From positions 1 through 46,444 of the forward strand of contig CAAGGJ010000003.1 in assembly GCA_900769345.1 (NCBI GenBank): a stretch of DNA of 46,444 bases. Direction: 5' to 3'. This DNA is from Bacteroidales bacterium (GTDB lineage Bacteria > Bacteroidota > Bacteroidia > Bacteroidales > Muribaculaceae). A model generated the notes under the pieces. The model did not search any database and had not been told where the DNA came from. It saw nothing but the letters and a program-made list of their open reading frames with translations. Both the position numbers and the translations under genes were made by a program. Shown piece after piece: positions 1 to 7,159 of the stretch (the first letter of the stretch is position 1; each line of letters opens with the position of its first letter).

Positions 1-3000
1 CGGTGTCGACGGCCGAATTTCCGGATCTTTTGTTGTCCCTACCGACCGCATGAACGGCTCGTTTCGCGTTATGGTATTTGCCGACAACGAATATTTAAAC
101 TCCGCCATTGTAGAAGTAAGTGAATATAAAGCGCCAACTTTCGAAATCACCTTTACCGATGCTCAGCGCACTTACCTCAGCGGCGAGGATGTGAAAATAA
201 GCGGTAAAGTCGCCACCTTTGCCGGCATGCCGGTAGCAAATTCTTCGATTATTTCGACTCTCGAGAATGTTTCTTGGTTTTTTTGGTCGGAAAGCATAGA
301 TAAACCCATTGCTACCGACACCATCACTACCGATGCCGATGGCAATTTCTCAATCACTCTGCCGCGCAAATTATTCGATGAAACGGCCAGAGTAAGTCCA
401 TTATATTTCGGATATCAGCTTTCTCTCTCATGCACCAACAAGACAGGCGAGACGCAAGAAGCTGTGCACAAATTCGTGATTGGCAAGCACCGTCAGATAC
501 AAGTTGACGGAGGAACTTTCGTCAACGATGCGCCTGTGAAACTCAATGCAGCAATCGAAAGTTCCGACCCTGCCGACAAGGATTTCACTTGCCTTTATTC
601 GCTTGTCGATGCTTCCGACACCATCAAGATAGTAGCCAACGGCTCTTTCTCATCAGCCGACACCCGCATCGACTTCACCAAAGTTCCTTCGGGAAAATAT
701 ATTCTGAGGGTGCAAGATGCAAGCGGACTGGCTAAGGAAAGCGAGTGCGAAATAGTGCTCTATCGCGAATCCGACAAAACTATCCCTGTGAAGTCGGCGC
801 TGTGGATGCCTGAATGTGGACGCAAGGTAAATGACAAGAATAAGGCAGTGATAACTATCGGCACATCACTCGATGAAGCTTATGTATATTACAACGTCAC
901 TGCGGGCAGCAAGGTGCTCAGCGAGGGCTGGAAGCAATTCAAAAAAGGGTTGCACCATATAGAGTTCAACATGCCCGAAACAGAAAACACCGAAGTATTC
1001 TTCCAATTCCATACCCTAAGCGACTCGAAATGGACCACACATAAGTTCTCGCTCATTTCGCCACTTCACGCACGCAAGATGAAGATTGAAGCTGTGTCGT
1101 TCCGCGACAAAATCGCTTCGGGCAGCCACGAAAAATGGACATTCCGTCTAATCGATAACGTCAGCAAGCCTTTAGCAGGATATGCCCTCCTCGCGCTTAC
1201 CGATAAGGCCATCAACACTATTGCTCCAAACGACCTAAGGTTGAGCAGACTCGTATATTTCTCTGGTTCGGCGCTCAATGTGTCACATAATTACACCTAC
1301 AATTCATACAGTTCATCATTCTGGCGCGCCAAGCAGCTTAATGGCTACAATATTCCCGATTTTGGCTTCAACTTTTATGGCCAAAATTTATTCTTCAGCC
1401 GTCCAGTGATGTCCCTTTTGGTAGCAATGGATGATGCCGTAGATAATCGCAATGTAGTACGTGAACGAAAAGCCAAATCATACGATACGGGAAGCACTGT
1501 TTCGGCATTCGGCGTAAAGGCAGAAGCCTGCGAAAAAGAATATCTTGAAAACGGCGCAGTAGACTACAACACTGTCACCACCACACTTGGCAAGGCACTC
1601 GATAAGGTGGTGCTTCGCGAATCGGAGATAAAGACTGCACTGTGGCTCCCCGACATCAAGACCGAGCCCGACGGCTCTTTTGTGGTGGAATTCGACGCAC
1701 CTAACATCAACACCACTTGGTTGCTGCAAAGCATAGCCTACAATGCCGATATGCTTACTGCACGCCTATCTCACGACGTGGTGAGCAGCAAACCTATCAT
1801 GGTAAAGGCTAACATGCCGCGATTCTTGCGCAGCGGCGACTCAGTGACTCTCGCTGCCGACTTGGCAAATAAGAGCGATGAAACCGTGCAATATTCGGCA
1901 GTAATCGAACTTTTCGACCCTCGCACGCTCGAAGTGAAGGCATCGAAGAAATTCACCGATTCCATCTCTCCGATGTCAAACACTGCACTCACCATCGATT
2001 ACACCGTGCCTGCCGACATAGAGTTCTTGGGATTCCGCATAAAAGCCGTTTCAGGCACTGCCGGCGATGGTGAACAGGTGATGGTGCCTGTGCTTAGCGA
2101 TGTTTCGCCGGTTACCGAAAGCACCCCGTTCTTTATCGATGCCAAACGCACCGATTTCACCGCACAATTGCCGCAACTCGGCAACGATGCTCGCATCACT
2201 TTAGAATATTGCGACAATCCACTATGGTATTGCGCAACGGCTTTACCGACGATTTTCAACAAGGACGCTCGCACTTCCACATCATTGGCCCACTCGCTCT
2301 ATGCGCTCGCCGTAGCTGAAGGATTGGCTCAGCAGACACCTCAACTCGCCGAAGCCATCGCCTACTGGAAGGCTCAGCCTAAGGAGCAGAGCGCGCTGAC
2401 CTCGATGCTCGAAAAGAATGCCGACCTGAAGATTGGCTCTCTCCTCGCTTCGCCTTGGATTAACGAGGCGGAACGCCAGTCGTTGCGCATGAACAGCCTC
2501 GACCGCCTGTTCGATGCCGAAGCCAACGCCAAGTCGCAAGGCGAAATCATGAATCGCCTCGCCGAACTGCAGATGAGCGACGGCGGATTTGCTTGGATTA
2601 AGTATGATGGTTGCAAGAGTTCGCTCTACTGCACCGGCACAGTGCTCGAATTAATCGGCGAAATTCAGCAACTCGGCTTCCTCAAGGGCAATAAGAAAGT
2701 AGATGCTATGGTGGCTAAAGCCATCAAATACTACGACCGCGAATATCTCAAAATTTTCAACGAAATAAAGCTCGAAAAAAACACATCGCTCGCCGAATAT
2801 GGCAACTATGTGTATGTTCGCCAACTTCACAAGCAGCACGCCGTGCCGGAGCCAAATCTCCGGTACTACAAGCGCATAGTAGATGATGTAGCCAAGCATT
2901 GGGGCGACGCTTCCACCATCACAAAGGCATATTATGCCATCATTCTCAATCGCGAAGGTCGCAAGAGCGTAGCCCGAAGCATCACCGAGTCGATTCGCCA

Positions 3001-3871
3001 ATTTAGCATAACCACCCCGGCTCGCGGCATGTATTGGGACACTCCCGACATGACCTCTCACTTTGGCAACAGCCAAGTAAGCGCCACTTCCACCGTGCTC
3101 CTCGCGCTCAACGAGGTGGACCATCGCACCGACGAAATCGACCAAATACGCAAGTGGATTCTGCTCAACAAGCAGACCAACGACTGGGGCGGATCGAGCC
3201 GCGCAAGTCAAGCCGTATATGCCATCCTAAGCACCGGCAGCCAATGGCTCGTCAATGGTTCTGCTCCTACCATCACCGTGGGCGGCAAGTCTATCGAGCT
3301 AACCGACGTGTATCGCTACCTCGGCTATGCCCGCAAGGAAATCTCGCTTGCCGACGCGCAGAACGCCTCGATAAGCATCACCCGCGCCGACGGCACTTCG
3401 CCTGCTTGGGGAGCCATATATTGCCAATATGCCGCACCTATAACTCAAATCCAAGAGCAGAAGGTAGATGAACTATCAATCTCGAAGCAAATCCTCGTTT
3501 ACGATGCCGAAGGCAAGCTAATAAAAGCCACCGACCTCAAGGTAGGCGACAAAGTGCGCATCGAGCTCACCGTGAAGTGTGGCAAAAATATGGAATATGT
3601 CACCCTCAACGACCAACGCGGTGCTTGCTTCGAACCGGTGGACAAGATATCGACCTACGATTATCAGCACGGATGCTGCATGTATCGCGAAATCAAGGAC
3701 TTCGCCACCAACATCTTCATTCCTTACCTCAGCAAGGGCACCCATGTGGTCAACTACGACTGCTACGTCACCAATTCCGGCTCGTTCGGCATAGGCATTG
3801 CCACCATTCAATGCCAATATGCACCACAATTTGTGGCTCATTCGGCAGGAAATTCGGTAATTGTGAAATAA
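1..3871 (+). CDS. Alpha-2-macroglobulin family protein, 5' end outside window
   Basis: The frame is open from base 2 through the first ATG at 50, so this is the last 1289 or so residues of a longer envelope protein. The N-terminal part shows MG-type beta-sandwich sequence (EVSEYKAPTFEI near base 115). The A2M core follows at about 1600-1950 (TALWLPDIKTEPDGSF), then an alpha/alpha-toroid-like part at about 2200-3250 (SDGGFAWI) and a C-terminal beta domain. Family members trap proteases or guard the periplasm. Related Bacteroidetes proteins carry a CxEQ thioester motif shortly after a segment like PLWYCATALP; here the matching stretch near 2261-2285 reads DARTSTSL, so no thioester can form. No signal peptide can be seen because the start is missing. 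The next gene begins 56 bases downstream. The family call is firm; the role is inferred. Confidence 0.88.
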   Translation, partial: GVDGRISGSFVVPTDRMNGSFRVMVFADNEYLNSAIVEVSEYKAPTFEITFTDAQRTYLSGEDVKISGKVATFAGMPVANSSIISTLENVSWFFWSESIDKPIATDTITTDADGNFSITLPRKLFDETARVSPLYFGYQLSLSCTNKTGETQEAVHKFVIGKHRQIQVDGGTFVNDAPVKLNAAIESSDPADKDFTCLYSLVDASDTIKIVANGSFSSADTRIDFTKVPSGKYILRVQDASGLAKESECEIVLYRESDKTIPVKSALWMPECGRKVNDKNKAVITIGTSLDEAYVYYNVTAGSKVLSEGWKQFKKGLHHIEFNMPETENTEVFFQFHTLSDSKWTTHKFSLISPLHARKMKIEAVSFRDKIASGSHEKWTFRLIDNVSKPLAGYALLALTDKAINTIAPNDLRLSRLVYFSGSALNVSHNYTYNSYSSSFWRAKQLNGYNIPDFGFNFYGQNLFFSRPVMSLLVAMDDAVDNRNVVRERKAKSYDTGSTVSAFGVKAEACEKEYLENGAVDYNTVTTTLGKALDKVVLRESEIKTALWLPDIKTEPDGSFVVEFDAPNINTTWLLQSIAYNADMLTARLSHDVVSSKPIMVKANMPRFLRSGDSVTLAADLANKSDETVQYSAVIELFDPRTLEVKASKKFTDSISPMSNTALTIDYTVPADIEFLGFRIKAVSGTAGDGEQVMVPVLSDVSPVTESTPFFIDAKRTDFTAQLPQLGNDARITLEYCDNPLWYCATALPTIFNKDARTSTSLAHSLYALAVAEGLAQQTPQLAEAIAYWKAQPKEQSALTSMLEKNADLKIGSLLASPWINEAERQSLRMNSLDRLFDAEANAKSQGEIMNRLAELQMSDGGFAWIKYDGCKSSLYCTGTVLELIGEIQQLGFLKGNKKVDAMVAKAIKYYDREYLKIFNEIKLEKNTSLAEYGNYVYVRQLHKQHAVPEPNLRYYKRIVDDVAKHWGDASTITKAYYAIILNREGRKSVARSITESIRQFSITTPARGMYWDTPDMTSHFGNSQVSATSTVLLALNEVDHRTDEIDQIRKWILLNKQTNDWGGSSRASQAVYAILSTGSQWLVNGSAPTITVGGKSIELTDVYRYLGYARKEISLADAQNASISITRADGTSPAWGAIYCQYAAPITQIQEQKVDELSISKQILVYDAEGKLIKATDLKVGDKVRIELTVKCGKNMEYVTLNDQRGACFEPVDKISTYDYQHGCCMYREIKDFATNIFIPYLSKGTHVVNYDCYVTNSGSFGIGIATIQCQYAPQFVAHSAGNSVIVK

Positions 3872-3884
3872 TTTACTACCTTTG
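3853..3884 (+). promoter_or_regulatory. Predicted promoter of the UpxY-type gene
   Basis: TTCG (3853-3856), a 20 bp spacer and TACCTTTG (3877-3884) fit the Bacteroidetes promoter form TTTG-N19/20-TAnnTTTG with one mismatch in the upstream box. It overlaps the end of the alpha-2-macroglobulin gene. Transcription would begin near 3889-3891, inside the 5' arm of the terminator hairpin. Confidence 0.55.
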
Positions 3885-3924
3885 TATGGGCGAGGCAACA
3901 CTACCCTCGCCCATATATTTTTTT
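3885..3924 (+). terminator. Intrinsic terminator in the leader of the UpxY-type gene
   Basis: An 11 bp perfect stem (TATGGGCGAGG, 3885-3895, with CCTCGCCCATA, 3905-3915) and a 9-base loop are followed by seven T (3918-3924). The T run ends three bases before the start codon of the next gene. It can end transcripts of the upstream gene. Any transcript of the downstream gene must cross or bypass it, unless that gene is translated from a start further in. Confidence 0.8.
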
Positions 3925-3927
3925 ACA

Positions 3928-4500
3928 ATGATGGACAATAGCAATACTTTAAATATCCCCCCCGGTGAAGCCGATGAAACCGCCGAAAAGTTGTGGTACG
4001 CCATTCGCGTCACCTACAATCGTGAGCTAAAAGTCAAAGCCGACCTCGACGAGCGCGGCATAGAGAATTTTGTGCCCATGCAGTATAAACACATGCGCAA
4101 AGGCTGCAAAATAGTCAAGAAATTGGTGCCCACCATTCACAACCTAATCTTTGTATTAATCGACAAAAAATCGATGGTGGAATACAAAGCCACCACTTCC
4201 CTACCCATACGCTACATTATGGACCGCGAGAAACACGTGCCCATGGTGATTCCTCGCCGACAGATGGACAACTTCATAGCCGTGGCAGGCAGCTACGACG
4301 AACAGCTCATCTACATAGAGAACGACCCCGGCACGCTCAAGAAAGGCGACAAAGTGCGCGTGCTCGGCGGCATTTTCGAAGGCGCTGAAGGCACCCTCAT
4401 GCGCATCAAGGGCGACCGCCGCGTGGTGGTGTCGATTCCCGGCGTTATTGCCGTTGCCACTGCCAACATTCACGCCTCGCTTCTCGAAAAAATAGAATAA
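3928..4500 (+). CDS. UpxY-type transcription antiterminator (NusG paralog)
   Basis: A 190-residue protein with a NusG N-terminal domain (from about residue 20, KLWYAIRVTYNRELKVKADL) and a C-terminal KOW motif (GDKVRVLGGIFEGAEGTLM, about residues 138-156). UpxY-type proteins bind RNA polymerase at one locus and let it pass terminators, classically in Bacteroides capsule operons. The start is the first of two adjacent ATG codons; the longer reading frame upstream is the shadow of the previous gene. A strong intrinsic terminator ends three bases before this start, which suggests control by attenuation or insulation. No capsule or glycan operon follows: the next gene, 26 bases on, is a HAD hydrolase. 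Its target is unknown. A LoaP-like or more general NusG paralog is the alternative. Confidence 0.87.
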   Translation: MMDNSNTLNIPPGEADETAEKLWYAIRVTYNRELKVKADLDERGIENFVPMQYKHMRKGCKIVKKLVPTIHNLIFVLIDKKSMVEYKATTSLPIRYIMDREKHVPMVIPRRQMDNFIAVAGSYDEQLIYIENDPGTLKKGDKVRVLGGIFEGAEGTLMRIKGDRRVVVSIPGVIAVATANIHASLLEKIE

Positions 4501-4526
4501 TACCAACCGTTTAATCCATCTTCGCT

Positions 4527-5207
4527 ATGCTCGACATTACCCCAAACACCAAGATAATAGCATTCGACCTCGATGACACTTTGTACAAAGAAGAAGACTT
4601 CGTGTTCTCGGGCTATCGTGCCGTAGATGCCCATGTAAAAGAAGAATACGGCTTCGATGACTCGTTTCAAATCATGCAGCAAGCATTTAGAACCCACCAC
4701 AACCCGTTCGACGCCCTTGCCGAAGCAATCGACCGGCCAATCGACATCGACGCTCTGATAGCCATCTATCGCACCCACAAGCCCGATATAACGCTAAGTC
4801 GCACCACCGAACTTACACTCGAGAACCTTGCCGGCGAAGATGCCGTGCTCTGCCTCATCACCGATGGCCGCAGCATCACCCAGCGCAACAAGATTGCAGC
4901 ACTCAAGCTCAACCGCTTTATTCTCGACGAAAACATCACCATCTCCGAAGAAATAGGCGCCGAAAAGACTGAGCGCCGAGCATTCGACATAATCGCAAAA
5001 AAATTTCCGCAAGCACGCCAATTCTACTACATCGGCGACAACACCGCCAAGGATTTCTTCTGGCCCAATCGCATGAAGTGGACCACCATCTGCATCGAAG
5101 ACGACGGCAAAAACATACACAAGCAAAAATTCGACGGCGACCGTATGCACAATCCGCAAGTCATCATCAGCAACTTCTACGAAGTGCCATATATCATTTT
5201 CCAATAA
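4527..5207 (+). CDS. HAD-superfamily hydrolase
   Basis: A 226-residue cytoplasmic protein with the HAD motifs in order. Motif I is FDLDDTLYKEE, with Asp14 as nucleophile and Asp16 as acid/base. Motif II is LITDGRS near residue 111, a lysine of the motif III region lies in EEIGAEKTERR, and motif IV is YIGDNTAKDF near residues 168-177. The helical cap inserted after motif I marks a small-molecule phosphatase of the phosphoglycolate phosphatase-like group. The substrate cannot be read from the sequence. It follows the UpxY-type gene after 26 bases and is probably co-transcribed with it. HAD proteins of this kind occur in surface polysaccharide loci, but no other such gene is present here. Confidence 0.88.
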   Translation: MLDITPNTKIIAFDLDDTLYKEEDFVFSGYRAVDAHVKEEYGFDDSFQIMQQAFRTHHNPFDALAEAIDRPIDIDALIAIYRTHKPDITLSRTTELTLENLAGEDAVLCLITDGRSITQRNKIAALKLNRFILDENITISEEIGAEKTERRAFDIIAKKFPQARQFYYIGDNTAKDFFWPNRMKWTTICIEDDGKNIHKQKFDGDRMHNPQVIISNFYEVPYIIFQ

Positions 5208-5282
5208 TGCCCCTATCGGCAGAAGCACTCGAAATTTTTGGTTTATTTTCGCTGATTTTCTACAAAATTTTTGTCAAAAAAA

Positions 5283-5314
5283 TTTGCAATTTAAAGATTA
5301 TTGTTATATATTTG
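5283..5314 (+). promoter_or_regulatory. Promoter of the first secreted protein/DUF4249 module
   Basis: TTTG (5283-5286), a 20 bp spacer and TATATTTG (5307-5314) match the Bacteroidetes consensus exactly. The start codon at 5345 leaves a leader of about 25 bases. The same -7 box and a similar leader occur before the paralogous module at 13261. Confidence 0.75.
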
Positions 5315-5344
5315 CCATATTGCATAACATAAATCTTTATCATT

Positions 5345-5731
5345 ATGAAACATAGAATTATTTCCCTATTTATTATTATTGTTGCTACTATTTGTTATAA
5401 GCAAAACATTAGTGCGCAAGTGTGTATTGACCCAATATGTCATTGTGAACATCCTGTGTTGGAGATTGTATATATTGATTTGCAAGATGACATAGCCAAT
5501 GTTCCATACTCGTTTACAATTGACGTTCCTGGTGAAGTAATTGGGGTTTTACCTGAAATTCTTACGAGTTGGACCGATAATGGCAATGGTACAATCACAA
5601 TTACGTTATCAAGGCGTTTCTTTATAGATGCAAGTCCTAATAGTATCTATTGCATGAACATTGCTGTAAATACTCCTTCCGGGCAAGTAGATTATTGCAT
5701 AGATCTTATAATATCGAATAATCCTTATTAA
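5345..5731 (+). CDS. Small secreted cysteine-containing protein, copy 1
   Basis: 128 residues, of no family I recognise. A signal peptide (MKHRIISLFIIIVATICYK, then a likely cut near ISAQ) leaves a mature domain of about 104 residues that looks all-beta (NGNGTITITLSRRFF). Five cysteines of the mature part are placed as in the paralog at 13326: C-x4-C-x-C-EHP near the mature N-terminus, then YCMNIAVNT and YCIDL. The last residues, SNNPY, are also shared (TNNPY). The cysteine spacing suggests disulphides or metal binding. It begins a two-gene unit, with the DUF4249 lipoprotein 11 bases downstream. A ligand, cargo or accessory subunit of a DUF4249 surface complex is the inference. Confidence 0.8.
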   Translation: MKHRIISLFIIIVATICYKQNISAQVCIDPICHCEHPVLEIVYIDLQDDIANVPYSFTIDVPGEVIGVLPEILTSWTDNGNGTITITLSRRFFIDASPNSIYCMNIAVNTPSGQVDYCIDLIISNNPY

Positions 5732-5742
5732 TTTAATTAGGA

Positions 5743-6924
5743 ATGAATAATCGCATCATACTACTAATAGTGGTTGCAATAGGTTTGTGCGGTTGCATCG
5801 ATGAATACAAAATAACCGATGATCAGCTTCTCGGGAGCGGAAAGGATATACTGTATATCGATGGGCGCATTCTTGCCGGAGCTATGTCGTATGTATACAT
5901 AGAGAAACCGGTCCCAATCAATTCCGATAAATCGGCCAACTTTGTGGATGATGCTACAGTGACAATCGTAGGTGACAATGGCTACAATAGCGGGAGCATT
6001 TTTTATAATACCGATTCTTATCGCTACGACATTGACACCTACGACATTGATCCAAATGCCAAATATAAGATAGTGGTAAACTATGATGGTAACACCTACG
6101 AGTCGGACTTCTTGACTTGCGAAACGTCTCCCGAAATCAAAAACCTTTATTATAGTGAAGACTGGAGATCAAATAGCTTGATTTTTTACGTTGACGCCGA
6201 TGGCAATGATGTCACTCACAACTTTATGTGGACTTTCGACGAAGATTACGAAGTGCATGCCACGGTAAATATGTTGTATACTATGCATGACAATGGATAT
6301 ATTTTACAATACGAGCCATCAGCATTCCCCGAACTCGACAAAGAGAATAAGTATAATCCATACATGTATTGCTGGACTCACAAGAAATCAAAAAACATTA
6401 ACATATATTCCACCTCAAAATTAACCGAAAATGTGGTAAAAATGCACGAAGTGGTTAGAATTAAAGTGTCGCTACGCTGCTTCGACCACTTATATTGCAT
6501 GACATTATACCAAAGTTCAATAACTGACGAAGCCTTTCGCTACTATTCAACAATGAAAGAGTTAACCGAACTCACAGGTTCACTATTCTCCCCGATGCCT
6601 ACCGAGGTAAAGGGTAACATTCACTGCATTAATAATCCCAATAAAGATCCTCGCGGATACGCTACAGCTTCGTCGGTTACTTACAAGCGTTTATTTATCT
6701 CTAATGAAGAAATACAACTCAGGCGAGAATATTCTCGCGACTATATACCTGGCGGTCAATTTCATCTAAATCAAGAGCTTTTAAACGAAGGTTATGTGCT
6801 ATGGAGTAGCAAGTTGGAAAATCGCAAACCTGAAGATGATCGACTATATTACCCTCAAGCATGCAACTGTCAGAAAGTGAGCACAAAAAATAAGCCCGAA
6901 TGGTGGCCTAACGACCTCGAATAG
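5743..6924 (+). CDS. DUF4249 domain lipoprotein, copy 1
   Basis: 393 residues. The lipoprotein signal peptide ends in the lipobox LCGC with Cys18, followed by IDEY. The DUF4249 region includes DGRILAGAMSYVYIE, the YDIDTYDID segment, HNFMWTFDEDYEVHA and a C-terminal CNCQK...KPEWWPNDLE. DUF4249 proteins are Bacteroidetes surface lipoproteins found beside TonB-dependent receptors, probably as ligand-binding partners in place of SusD. Here no receptor follows. The next genes run the other way, so this copy must act alone, use a receptor from elsewhere (for example 16202-18685), or be a leftover of a larger operon. The two paralogs at 13725 and 14947 share the lipobox position and the C-terminus. 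Confidence 0.9.
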   Translation: MNNRIILLIVVAIGLCGCIDEYKITDDQLLGSGKDILYIDGRILAGAMSYVYIEKPVPINSDKSANFVDDATVTIVGDNGYNSGSIFYNTDSYRYDIDTYDIDPNAKYKIVVNYDGNTYESDFLTCETSPEIKNLYYSEDWRSNSLIFYVDADGNDVTHNFMWTFDEDYEVHATVNMLYTMHDNGYILQYEPSAFPELDKENKYNPYMYCWTHKKSKNINIYSTSKLTENVVKMHEVVRIKVSLRCFDHLYCMTLYQSSITDEAFRYYSTMKELTELTGSLFSPMPTEVKGNIHCINNPNKDPRGYATASSVTYKRLFISNEEIQLRREYSRDYIPGGQFHLNQELLNEGYVLWSSKLENRKPEDDRLYYPQACNCQKVSTKNKPEWWPNDLE

Positions 6925-6998
6925 TTTTATAAAGGAAGTAGGATAATCTACCGCAGCACAGCATCGAAGAAACTTATTTATGGTTAGTTCGGCACAGA

Positions 6999-7048
6999 GG
7001 AGGCTCAGTGAGCGGTATGGAGTACCATCGCCCCACAAAACAGCCTCC
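6999..7048. other. Intergenic nested inverted repeat
   Basis: GGAGGCT (6999-7005) and AGCCTCC (7042-7048) could pair around a smaller hairpin, GGTA-TGGAG-TACC (7014-7026). There is no T run on either strand, so it is not a standard terminator. It lies in the 235-base gap between the first DUF4249 gene and the convergent DUF3857 operon, where I see no gene. Confidence 0.3.
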
Positions 7049-7096
7049 GACAAGCTAATAATCACCTACTCAACCACTTATAGAGCGTTCAATAGT

Positions 7097-7129
7097 AAAA
7101 AAGCCCCACGGAACGAAACGCATGGGGCT
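7097..7129 (-). terminator. Terminator of the DUF3857 operon
   Basis: Read on the minus strand, AGCCCCA (7129-7123) pairs with TGGGGCT (7108-7102), followed by a run of T (A on the plus strand, 7097-7102). It lies 30 bases after the stop of the 616-residue protein. Confidence 0.75.
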
Positions 7130-7159
7130 AATATTATATAATCAAAAAAAAGAAAGATG

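Noticed and set aside
3577..3927. Upstream extension of the UpxY-type frame
   Set aside because: It overlaps the alpha-2-macroglobulin gene in another frame and crosses a terminator; the NusG domain begins shortly after 3928.
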